From a virus: 46,112 nt of DNA. The notes below the pieces were generated by a model, which had not been told where the DNA came from, did not search any database, and saw only the letters and a program-made list of their open reading frames with translations. The stretch covers positions 1-46,112 of the IMG/VR virus record IMGVR_UViG_3300025120_000111; one strand, given 5' to 3'. Position 1 is the first letter of the stretch; the number at the start of each line of letters is the position of its first letter. Shown here piece by piece: positions 39,245 to 46,112 of this stretch. The position numbers and the translations under genes are program-made.

Positions 39245-41779
39245 TTACCCCGCCTTAGTTACATCGTAGCTTCCAAATATGTTGCCACCACCAGCCCCAA
39301 CACTAGCAAGAGTAGCTAACCCCGATGCGGTTCTGATCTGATTATTTAGGTCAGCTATCTTACGTTGTAGATCTTTGATTACGATTGATGATTTTGCATC
39401 AGGGGGATCACTACTTCCTCTAAAGGGTAACATAGCCATGTCTAGCTCAGCTTGTAATTGATCTCTTTCACCTGCTAATGTGGCTGTTTGTAGTTGCGCC
39501 CCTGCAATCCCTGCCCTTGCACTTGCTGAAGCCTTAGCTGCGTCTATTTTAGCGCCCAGACCTATGATAGCTAACTTACTCTTATTATACTCTTTTTGAC
39601 CTGCTCTACGTGATTTTGTAAACGCTTTAAGTGATTTACCTACACCCTCGCCAATCGTAGCAGACGGCTGCATAAGTTGTCCACCTGCTTCTACTAGAGC
39701 CATAGCTTTGTCAAATTCTCTGTCTTTTTCTAGACCTTCTAGATATTTAGACATTGACAGGTTAGAGGCTCCTGCCTGTTTGTTTTGGTTTTCTATTATC
39801 TTGTTAACAGCGTCCTGTATGGGATCTGTCTTCGTCTTCGTCTTCGTCTTTGCTTCAGCAGCCTCATTTGCTTGTACAGACACATCTGGTAGGGGTTCTC
39901 TGTCTTGAGGCTGACCAAATTTTGTTCCATCCACAGGGTATATCGTATCGTCTGTCAAACGCTTATATAATGAAGTTGGGTTCAAACCCAGATCTTTCTC
40001 AACCTGTATTCCTTCGCTAACAATATCTTTTATATCACCACCAACTTGTGTGACTGCTTCTGCAATAGGTAAGTCCTTGATATAGTCTGCAACATCTGTA
40101 CCTAATTCATAGGATTTGCCTAAACCTTTCAGCGCAAGCTCTCCTGCATCTACGAACAAACTTTGATCTTTTTTAGGTATGTTAACACCTTCTACAAGTG
40201 TCGGCTGCGTTCTATCTTGCAGTGTTCGTAAAGCACCTTCTCGTAAGGCCGCTGCAGCGTCTGGTCCAAGTCCTTCTTTGTTGTTCTCTGTTAGGTCTGT
40301 TAGGGACGCCTGTACTTTTGCTTCTTCACCCGCTGCGGCTTCCCTTGCCAATCGATCAGAAATAGCTTGAACTTCTTCTGGGCTTTCTTCTTGATACCTA
40401 GCAATGGCTCGTGCATCACCGCCTAAATAATCACTATATACCTCCTCACGCGGGGTAGAGGTATCACTGTTAACAAAATCTATTGCTCGTCTATTTACGT
40501 CATACACAGCTTGATCGGCCGGGTCTCTGGACGTAGGAGTGGAGTTATAGTAGCGATCATTTATACCCCTTAGTATGTCATCTCTTATTTCTTGAGTACG
40601 AGGGTCTCTTTCATATATCTTTCCCTCATTAAACGCGTCTAACACATCTACAGGAGAGCTAGCATTAACCATACCCCTGCCACCGTAAAAAACGTTATTC
40701 GGCCCAAACGGTTCAAGCTGTTTACTATAAGGGCCGACCTCTGGCCTATAAGAATCTCTCGGTCCTTCTGCTAGATATTTCTTTATAGCTGCGTCTCTTG
40801 CATTTCCACCTAGCTTAACATCTCCTGTCGATAAACTTGGTATCATTGATGTAAACGGAGGCATGTTTGGTGGTGTTGCCAAGTTTATTTCTGGTGGTGG
40901 CAGTGAACCTAATGTAACTTCTGGGGCTGTGTTTGGCCCGTTTACAGTCGAGGAGCTAAGATTGTTTAGTCCCATACTTGGCGTTGAAATCATTGGACTG
41001 CCAACCTGTGAAAGGGTACGAGGAAAACCACCTCCTGACGTGCCTTTTAAATACTCAGTGGGAGCGCCTTCTGCAAATATGGGGTTGTCAAATATGGTTG
41101 GTATTCTTGTATCTCCACCATCAAAGTACCTTGTTAACGCCTTTTGCGTAGCAATTTGATCTGCTATCTCTCTTTCTTCACTCCCTCTTTCTATCTTTCT
41201 CATATTTCGTATGGCTCTTTTCTCACCGGGAGTGCGATTTAGACCAAAAAAACTTTTAATATCGCTGCCGGGTCTTTCTAGCGCTTCTAGACCTGTAAGT
41301 TCAGGATCTTTAGCAACTTTTACCATCTGCCTAGCAATGTATAGCAACTCTCTAGGCTTGTCCTTATACTGCTCATACACTTCTGGATATAATCTTTTAA
41401 GCTCTGCCACAGCTTCTTCGTTTAGTCTTTGTAAGGCGTCCGTAGGTTGACCTGCCTCTTGCATCTTAACAACACCACCTTCTGCCATTTGTTTGACACC
41501 TGTATTCTGTGTATTGTCCGTCTTTGCATTCATGGCACTAGCTAGTTGTGCTATACCGCCTTGTGGTACTCCCGCAGCGTTGACTACTTCTTGAGCAACG
41601 GTGTTTGTATCGTCAGCCGCTTCTCTTCGCGCTTGATCATCAGTCATACGTTTTCTACGGCCTAATTCAGTAAGCACAAGAAACTGTTCAAATTGACCAG
41701 AGGGCATTTGCATTTCTTTAACGAGCTGTTGTTGTGATAAGCCCTTTAGATCCTCTTGCTTTTGTATAACATTTCGCAT
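39245..41779 (-). CDS. Large internal virion protein
   Basis: 844 residues. N-terminal helical 'LSQQQLVKEMQMPSGQFEQFLVLTELGRRKRM', a 'MAEGGVVKMQEAGQPTD' motif typical of marine phage internal/structural proteins, low-complexity Pro/Asn-rich middle, a (KT)n-type repeat at 39829-39850 and a helical C-terminal third. Its neighbours (gp13-like, giant protein) suggest an ejection-complex member. Role by context only. Confidence 0.75.
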   Translation of the reverse strand: MRNVIQKQEDLKGLSQQQLVKEMQMPSGQFEQFLVLTELGRRKRMTDDQARREAADDTNTVAQEVVNAAGVPQGGIAQLASAMNAKTDNTQNTGVKQMAEGGVVKMQEAGQPTDALQRLNEEAVAELKRLYPEVYEQYKDKPRELLYIARQMVKVAKDPELTGLEALERPGSDIKSFFGLNRTPGEKRAIRNMRKIERGSEEREIADQIATQKALTRYFDGGDTRIPTIFDNPIFAEGAPTEYLKGTSGGGFPRTLSQVGSPMISTPSMGLNNLSSSTVNGPNTAPEVTLGSLPPPEINLATPPNMPPFTSMIPSLSTGDVKLGGNARDAAIKKYLAEGPRDSYRPEVGPYSKQLEPFGPNNVFYGGRGMVNASSPVDVLDAFNEGKIYERDPRTQEIRDDILRGINDRYYNSTPTSRDPADQAVYDVNRRAIDFVNSDTSTPREEVYSDYLGGDARAIARYQEESPEEVQAISDRLAREAAAGEEAKVQASLTDLTENNKEGLGPDAAAALREGALRTLQDRTQPTLVEGVNIPKKDQSLFVDAGELALKGLGKSYELGTDVADYIKDLPIAEAVTQVGGDIKDIVSEGIQVEKDLGLNPTSLYKRLTDDTIYPVDGTKFGQPQDREPLPDVSVQANEAAEAKTKTKTKTDPIQDAVNKIIENQNKQAGASNLSMSKYLEGLEKDREFDKAMALVEAGGQLMQPSATIGEGVGKSLKAFTKSRRAGQKEYNKSKLAIIGLGAKIDAAKASASARAGIAGAQLQTATLAGERDQLQAELDMAMLPFRGSSDPPDAKSSIVIKDLQRKIADLNNQIRTASGLATLASVGAGGGNIFGSYDVTKAG

Positions 41780-42642
41780 TACATCATCCCACGATAAAGA
41801 CCTAACCCTGCTATACCTGCACCTAGTGCTTGCTGCATTGGATTATAGTTTTGGAAGTTAGATACTTCTTTATTTGGTGCTATTGGTACACCTTGCAGTA
41901 TGTTAGACAAGAAGCCTAACTGATCTTTGTTAAAGTTTTGTTGCGTCAGGAAGTCTTGATATCCCATATCCATACCTGCCTGTTGCTCACCTAACTGCTG
42001 TTTACCTATGCCTTCTAGTAGCTGTGCGCCTTGGATGTCTGCTGCTCTGCGCGATCCACCCATTGTAGCTAACTGTCCAAGACCTGTCATACCTACAGAC
42101 CTGTCTGCATCAAATCCCGCTCTAGCATCTCTAAACGCCGCCTCTCTACCTGCAGCATCAATGTCGCCTAGTTGTTGAGACAGACCCTCTTGTGCTAGAT
42201 AATCATTTACGGCTTGTCTAGATCCACCGAATGCTCCCGCATTCACAGCTTGAGCATCTCTACCTGCACCCATACGATTAAAGTCTTGTATAGCGGCATC
42301 CTTCTGCCTACCAACAACGTTCTCCATGTAGGGGTTCATATAGTAATCTGCTACCTGTCCTGTAAACTGACCGCGCCGTGATATGTCTCGCATACCACCA
42401 ATGGCTTCATTCAGTTCAGGAAGCCCCCCTCTCGCTACATCTCGCACCATGTCTCTGGAGTCAGTTATGTCTTGAAAGTCCCCAGACTGAGCCAACCTTT
42501 GCCCTTGATAAGGCTGATATTGGTTAAGAGACTCGCCCTCTGTACGCTTTAACAGGTTGTCTATATACGGACGCGCATACTCTGGTAACTCAGTAATGTT
42601 CGTCTGCGTACTAGACTGCGCTTGTTTATTACCCTTGCCCAT
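41779..42642 (-). CDS. Internal virion protein, helical
   Basis: 287 residues from the ATG overlapping the stop of the gene upstream (TAATG, GGAG upstream); an earlier in-frame ATG is unlikely. Gln/Gly-rich helical protein with 'YMNPYMENVVGRQKDAAIQDFNRMG' and 'AFGGSRQAVNDYLAQEGLSQQLGDIDAAGREAAFRDARAGF', a repeat of ~11-residue helices found in marine phage internal proteins. No enzymatic motif. Confidence 0.75.
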   Translation of the reverse strand: MGKGNKQAQSSTQTNITELPEYARPYIDNLLKRTEGESLNQYQPYQGQRLAQSGDFQDITDSRDMVRDVARGGLPELNEAIGGMRDISRRGQFTGQVADYYMNPYMENVVGRQKDAAIQDFNRMGAGRDAQAVNAGAFGGSRQAVNDYLAQEGLSQQLGDIDAAGREAAFRDARAGFDADRSVGMTGLGQLATMGGSRRAADIQGAQLLEGIGKQQLGEQQAGMDMGYQDFLTQQNFNKDQLGFLSNILQGVPIAPNKEVSNFQNYNPMQQALGAGIAGLGLYRGMM

Positions 42643-43082
42643 TAGTCTAACTCCATCTTGTAAGCAACATAGTCTGGCTTCCATCCATATTTTCTAAGCC
42701 AACGACTCCAACCTTCTCTACCATAACCTTCTAAATACCTGCAGTTATGGATTTTAGCATAGTTAGCTATTCTTTCATGCGCCATAGGTAACCATTCTTT
42801 CATTCTTGTGCCGCCTATCCAGTCCATAGCCATAGCGTTACCCTGCGGATACTCAATAAGCCTAGTTGTTATAGCTGCTACAACTTCATCGTCAGCGGTG
42901 TCTATCACAGTCCATAACACTAGCTCGTCTTTTAATATGCATCCTAGCACATCGTTTACTTCGTACTTACCTTTTGCCGTAAAAACAGATTTTTCTAATA
43001 CTTTAGCTACATTAGGCCATATAGCAGCGGCGTAATTCTTTGGTATTGGAGAGAATATTAAACCTGTCTGTACGTCCTTCAT
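42642..43082 (-). CDS. GNAT-fold internal virion protein (T7 gp13-like)
   Basis: 146 residues. 'VLWTVIDTADDEVVAAITTRLIEYPQGNAMAMDWIGGTRMKEWLPMAHERIANYAKIHNCRYLEGYGREGWSRWLRKYGWKP' follows the strand-helix order of GNAT acetyltransferases, as in T7 gp13 and related virion proteins that lack clear enzymatic activity. Overlaps the next upstream gene by 4 bases (ATGA). Confidence 0.75.
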   Translation of the reverse strand: MKDVQTGLIFSPIPKNYAAAIWPNVAKVLEKSVFTAKGKYEVNDVLGCILKDELVLWTVIDTADDEVVAAITTRLIEYPQGNAMAMDWIGGTRMKEWLPMAHERIANYAKIHNCRYLEGYGREGWSRWLRKYGWKPDYVAYKMELD

Positions 43083-44290
43083 GATAAAGCTTTGCCCATA
43101 ATACCTTCGGCGTCTATTTGTTTCGGTTGTATACGTGAGCCTGTTGCAGCTTTTCTTACTTCTTGTCGCATCTTATCTAACTTCTTTGCCCCTGCATCAC
43201 TAGACCCGTTACCAATCATAGCGACTGTTGGAGCATCTACCATATACTCGTCTCTACTAGCTAGTAAGTCTTGTTGTCCATCTATGGTTGCAGGTACTGA
43301 GTCGCTCATGCCGTCACCACCACCTTGTACTTGCCCATCCATTTTTCCAGTTACATTATCATACTCACCGTCACGTACGTCTGTGATTAAATCTTTTAGT
43401 GCTTCTTCGCCGTATTCATTCACAAACATAGCAAGTGCTACGGACGCTTGCTCTTCAGCTATATTTCCTTTTAGGGCGTTTACAGCGTTTACGATAATGT
43501 CTTTTTCGTTAACATCAGGCATACCCATTTGTTCTTCTGGCTCATCTCCACCTTTGGCAAAAGTAGCTAGACCACCCTCAGACAACATCGTGGGGTTTAC
43601 ATAATCTGTCATACCGCCTTGATTTAAGTACTTTGTTTCCAACTCTCCTGCAGCGGGGTTGCGGAACCCATAGTTAAATTCTGGGTCTACACCCGGCCTG
43701 TACCCTGCAAAAGGCGTGTTTATATTTTGTTGTATTGGTATTGTTTCCCTAGGCTGAAAAGGTGTTCTTGCAGCCATGTCATTACCTTGTTGATTAGAAG
43801 CATCGGCAAACATTGCGCCACCTGCTGTACCTGCTGCAGCTAGTGGGTTAGCCATCGCAGTTGAAGCGCCTTGTTGTAAAGCGGGCATTAGCTTTTGCCC
43901 CGCTGACTGAAAGCCTTCTTTTCCAAACCCCTTATCAAACAGCGTAGTTGCAACTCTATCGTTAGGAACCGCTAATTTAGCGCCAAACCCTTGTTCAGCA
44001 AGAGGTCCAAACCCTTCTACTGCTCTAAGCGCTGGGTCCATAGCCGCAGAACTTGCTTGTGCAGTCGTAGCCACAGGTTTTGCCATACCACCTAGTAATT
44101 TACCACCAAAGTAAGAAGTAAGACCTGTACCTAGAGCTTCTTCAAAAGAGTCCCCTTGTAATAAACTACCGATTCCAGAACCAAAAGCTCCTGCTACAAC
44201 AGGGTTAGCTAGAAACGACATAGCTCCTGTACCTGCTAAACTCGGCAGTAGTGCTGAACCTAAAAAGCTACCTAAAAGGGGAAGTACCAT
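43079..44290 (-). CDS. Internal virion protein with hydrophobic N-terminus
   Basis: 403 residues from ATG at 44288-44290 (GGAG 6 bases upstream; the earlier ATG contains that site and was rejected). Residues 1-70 are Gly/Ala/Leu-rich and may insert in membranes. Middle is linker-like. C-terminal 'GDGMSDSVPATIDGQQDLLASRDEYMVDAPTVAMIGNGSSDAGAKKLDKM' matches a domain very common in marine phage structural proteins. Confidence 0.75.
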   Translation of the reverse strand: MVLPLLGSFLGSALLPSLAGTGAMSFLANPVVAGAFGSGIGSLLQGDSFEEALGTGLTSYFGGKLLGGMAKPVATTAQASSAAMDPALRAVEGFGPLAEQGFGAKLAVPNDRVATTLFDKGFGKEGFQSAGQKLMPALQQGASTAMANPLAAAGTAGGAMFADASNQQGNDMAARTPFQPRETIPIQQNINTPFAGYRPGVDPEFNYGFRNPAAGELETKYLNQGGMTDYVNPTMLSEGGLATFAKGGDEPEEQMGMPDVNEKDIIVNAVNALKGNIAEEQASVALAMFVNEYGEEALKDLITDVRDGEYDNVTGKMDGQVQGGGDGMSDSVPATIDGQQDLLASRDEYMVDAPTVAMIGNGSSDAGAKKLDKMRQEVRKAATGSRIQPKQIDAEGIMGKALS

Positions 44291-44332
44291 GCTAATCTCC
44301 AACAAGTCTGTGTGTATAATAGCATCTGTGTG

Positions 44333-44950
44333 CTAAGATATCCACTCATAAATCTTCTTTGTTTCTTTCTTACGATGGTCTAATCCAGTGTAACCACCAT
44401 TTATACGTTTAGTCAGTCTTTTTATAGCGTCATCGTTGACACCTTCGTCACATATTTTCCATAAGTTATTCTTCTTAAAGAACCACAGAGCCGTGTCCAT
44501 TGCATAGTCTTCTTCTAGTAACTGCGGGTTCTCTAAAACTTGTGGTACACGCATGTCTGAAGCAAAGGCTCGGACGTTGTTATATCCGGTTAATTGTAAA
44601 AATCCTCGACCGATGTAGGCGCTAGATTTTTCTTTCGTATCGTTCCCCATCCTGCCAAAATACACGTTTTCAGCTAATGCTTTTGCGTTCTTGGCAAAGG
44701 GTTCTGCGCTCTCTTCTGTAGGAAAGCGGCTAGGCCATACTTTCATCATAGCTTCTACAGAGTAGTTTAGGTTCTCTCTTGTGTATCTAAACGTACCGCT
44801 TTCATGCACTACCTGCCCCAGCAAATGTGCGCCTCTTTCTGGAGACAACTCGTAGTGTGTTACTATTGCCTTTGCTGTATTGGGGCCAAACGCACCATCA
44901 GGCGATACACCGCACTTTTCTTGTAATTGTTTTAATGCTTCAAACGCCAT
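44333..44950 (-). CDS. Endolysin, GH19 chitinase-like muramidase
   Basis: 205 residues from the internal ATG at 44948-44950. N-terminal peptidoglycan-binding piece (EALKQLQEKCGVSPDGAFGPNTAKAI), then a GH19 catalytic domain: Glu50 in 'HESGTFRYTRENLNY' with Glu59 as second acid, 'GRGFLQLTGYNN' and 'NGGYTGLDHR'. It cuts the glycan backbone of peptidoglycan at the end of infection. No signal sequence, so it needs the holin upstream. Confidence 0.9.
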   Translation of the reverse strand: MAFEALKQLQEKCGVSPDGAFGPNTAKAIVTHYELSPERGAHLLGQVVHESGTFRYTRENLNYSVEAMMKVWPSRFPTEESAEPFAKNAKALAENVYFGRMGNDTKEKSSAYIGRGFLQLTGYNNVRAFASDMRVPQVLENPQLLEEDYAMDTALWFFKKNNLWKICDEGVNDDAIKRLTKRINGGYTGLDHRKKETKKIYEWIS

Positions 44951-45344
44951 CAGATTTATCCCTTTTTGCCATAAGATCCTCAAGGTTCTTTTCTTTAGTG
45001 CCACCATCATAAGACCAAGCGTAACCTTTATCTATCATAATTTGATTAATAGACATTGTGTCTTCATCTGTTTTGTATAGCCAACCAAGCATACGCCCGA
45101 ACTTACCGTCTTTTTCAGTTCTTACGGTAAGCTTTGTTGCTTCCATAAGATGCATCTCCAAGAACTCTGTAGCTTGATAACCCATCTCTTTTTCTTTTGG
45201 GTTTTTAGTTCTCTTCTCTGGTGTATCTATACCCGCAAGCCTAACCCGCTCTTTCTTGGTGAGATCGAACCCAAGATCTATGCTGATGTCTATTGTATCG
45301 CCATCAACAACTCTATCTATAGACTTTACAAAATAAGTGTACAT
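44940..45344 (-). CDS. Thermonuclease-like nuclease (SNase fold)
   Basis: 134 residues. 'RVVDGDTIDISIDLGF' (11-26), 'RLAGIDTPEKR' with Arg35, Asp40 and Glu43 matching S. aureus nuclease numbering, and Arg84 in 'KFGRMLGWLY'. All catalytic residues are present. It probably degrades DNA or RNA, but lies inside the lysis cassette, overlapping the endolysin by 11 bases; host DNA breakdown or a lysis-linked task are both possible. Confidence 0.87.
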   Translation of the reverse strand: MYTYFVKSIDRVVDGDTIDISIDLGFDLTKKERVRLAGIDTPEKRTKNPKEKEMGYQATEFLEMHLMEATKLTVRTEKDGKFGRMLGWLYKTDEDTMSINQIMIDKGYAWSYDGGTKEKNLEDLMAKRDKSDGV

Positions 45345-45724
45345 TACTTCTTCCTAACGAATTGTTTGTACCCTTTCACACCGAAAGAGGCTGAAATTGC
45401 AATTCCTAAACTGTAAAAATACCAGTCTGGTGCTTTATGAAGCTGTTCAAAGCCTCTATCTACAATACCCTCTGCGCCCGGCACGAAGGCTAAAATTAAT
45501 GGGATACTTAAAACAATTACAAAAAATTCGTCCTTCCAACTTGATCCGCTGTTCTCTGCCATGACGCGTTCCCAATCAGCCACAGACGTCTTTTCAGATA
45601 ATAATATCTTAGCTTTCGCTTCAGCTTCTGTAAGTTTTAACTTGGCTTCCGCAGCTTGCTTAGTGGTCTTGGCATCAATCCATGATCCTGCCAGACTTGC
45701 TAGTGGTGTCAAAAACTGTAACAT
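45344..45724 (-). CDS. Holin (GTA-type 3-TM family)
   Basis: 126 residues. Residues 1-20 weakly hydrophobic, a charged helix (25-60), then two membrane spans (about 67-84 FFVIVLSIPLILAFVPGA and 101-118 YFYSLGIAISASFGVKG), the plan of GTA holin-type proteins. Ends in a basic tail (KQFVRKK). Shares its stop with the start of the nuclease gene. Confidence 0.8.
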   Translation of the reverse strand: MLQFLTPLASLAGSWIDAKTTKQAAEAKLKLTEAEAKAKILLSEKTSVADWERVMAENSGSSWKDEFFVIVLSIPLILAFVPGAEGIVDRGFEQLHKAPDWYFYSLGIAISASFGVKGYKQFVRKK

Positions 45725-46029
45725 TATTTGTTACTCCCCATATTTGTAAAACCAAAATATGCTGCCGTTACACCTGATACAGCAACCACGTACACCGCGG
45801 CTATATCTGCGAGGAGATTAGACGCTTGTTCTAGCCCCATCCAAGATGCAAGTACGATAGCGAAAGGATATAAAACCATGCCACTTAGAGCAAACCACGT
45901 CATGCGTAGCTGTGCATCTCGCTTGGCGTCAGCATCTTCCATCATCCTGCGCCTATCTTCTAGCATTATTTGACGCTCATCTGGGTCAATCTTGCCGTTA
46001 TCGTTTAGATCGTAGTCCTTTTTGGGCAT
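45724..46029 (-). CDS. Membrane protein with EF-hand-like loop, probable second holin
   Basis: 101 residues. The N-terminus contains DLNDNGKIDPDE (7-18), a complete EF-hand calcium loop (D, N, N, K, D, E at positions 1, 3, 5, 7, 9, 12). Two membrane spans follow (about 43-60 and 71-92) with a short outside tail. It is the first full gene of the lysis cassette. Calcium binding is inferred from the loop alone. Confidence 0.72.
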   Translation of the reverse strand: MPKKDYDLNDNGKIDPDERQIMLEDRRRMMEDADAKRDAQLRMTWFALSGMVLYPFAIVLASWMGLEQASNLLADIAAVYVVAVSGVTAAYFGFTNMGSNK

Positions 46030-46111
46030 TTGCGTAATCCTGTACTATTTTTCTATCGTATCCTAGTATAATTAACTTACCATTTTTATCATAGGCTGCA
46101 AACTTCTTTCC
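45998..46111 (-). CDS. Partial C-terminus of an unknown protein at the window edge
   Basis: Frame open from the right edge to TAA at 45998-46000, giving 37 residues (GKKFAAYDKNGKLIILGYDR and a basic end QKGLRSKR). It overlaps the next gene by 32 bases. The start is outside the window. No function recognised. Confidence 0.42.
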   Translation of the reverse strand, partial: GKKFAAYDKNGKLIILGYDRKIVQDYANAQKGLRSKR

Positions 46112-46112
46112 A

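Noticed and set aside
1-46112. Integrase, RNA polymerase, tRNA or CRISPR array
   Set aside because: No tyrosine or serine recombinase, single-subunit RNA polymerase, tRNA cloverleaf or regularly spaced repeat array could be found by reading; the missing sequence beyond the ends may hold some.

Overview
The window looks like most of the genome of a tailed, probably short-tailed (podovirus-like), marine bacteriophage. The evidence is a full virion-assembly set (small and large terminase, a long portal, scaffold, a Mu gpT-like major capsid, adaptor-type head-tail proteins, T7-style internal virion proteins) on the minus strand, and a replication set on the plus strand. Gene style (many 45-100 residue Lys/Gly-rich proteins, tightly overlapping ATGA/TAATG junctions) resembles uncultured marine phage contigs. 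No RNA polymerase, integrase, tRNA or CRISPR was seen. The host cannot be named from the sequence. Both ends are cut inside genes, so this is either a circularly permuted genome or a large fragment of one.

Layout: (1) 1-13734, minus strand: morphogenesis operon. In order of transcription: terminase small subunit, terminase large subunit, portal, a small coiled-coil protein, a phage-encoded GroES co-chaperonin, scaffold, head proteins, major capsid, a strong terminator, then small basic proteins, adaptors and a protein with a cupredoxin-like tail. (2) 13735-15257: divergent control region with guanine-run repeats, two strong sigma70-type promoters, a terminator-flanked single early gene (14014-14661), a 28-bp direct repeat, and an AT-rich core between inverted TGTAACC/GGTTACA iterons, a candidate replication origin. 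(3) 15258-22053, plus strand: early genes including a PseT-like 3'-phosphatase, a DUF3150-like/MoxR ATPase/metallopeptidase-VWA module, and several unrecognised genes. (4) 22212-32761, plus strand: DNA metabolism, with VRR-NUC nuclease, HTH-DUF6378 protein, family A DNA polymerase, Cas4/RecB-like nuclease, SNF2-type helicase, small HTH protein, ssDNA-binding protein and primase-helicase. (5) 32860-46112, minus strand: lysis cassette (EF-hand membrane protein, GTA-type holin, thermonuclease-like nuclease, GH19 endolysin) followed by internal virion proteins, ending in a 2126-residue protein with a zincin motif.

The most notable non-genic signal is an 18-bp palindrome, GTTATCGA-NN-TCGATAAC, found ten times between 13970 and 26935 only in the plus-strand early/replication arm. 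Some copies sit just upstream of genes; four sit inside genes in the same codon phase, encoding Val-Ile-Asp/Glu-X-Asp-Asn. It looks like the operator set of a dedicated regulator, or a palindromic element that has spread through the arm. A second motif, AGACAYGT, sits 10-11 bp upstream of the -35 box of both strong early promoters.
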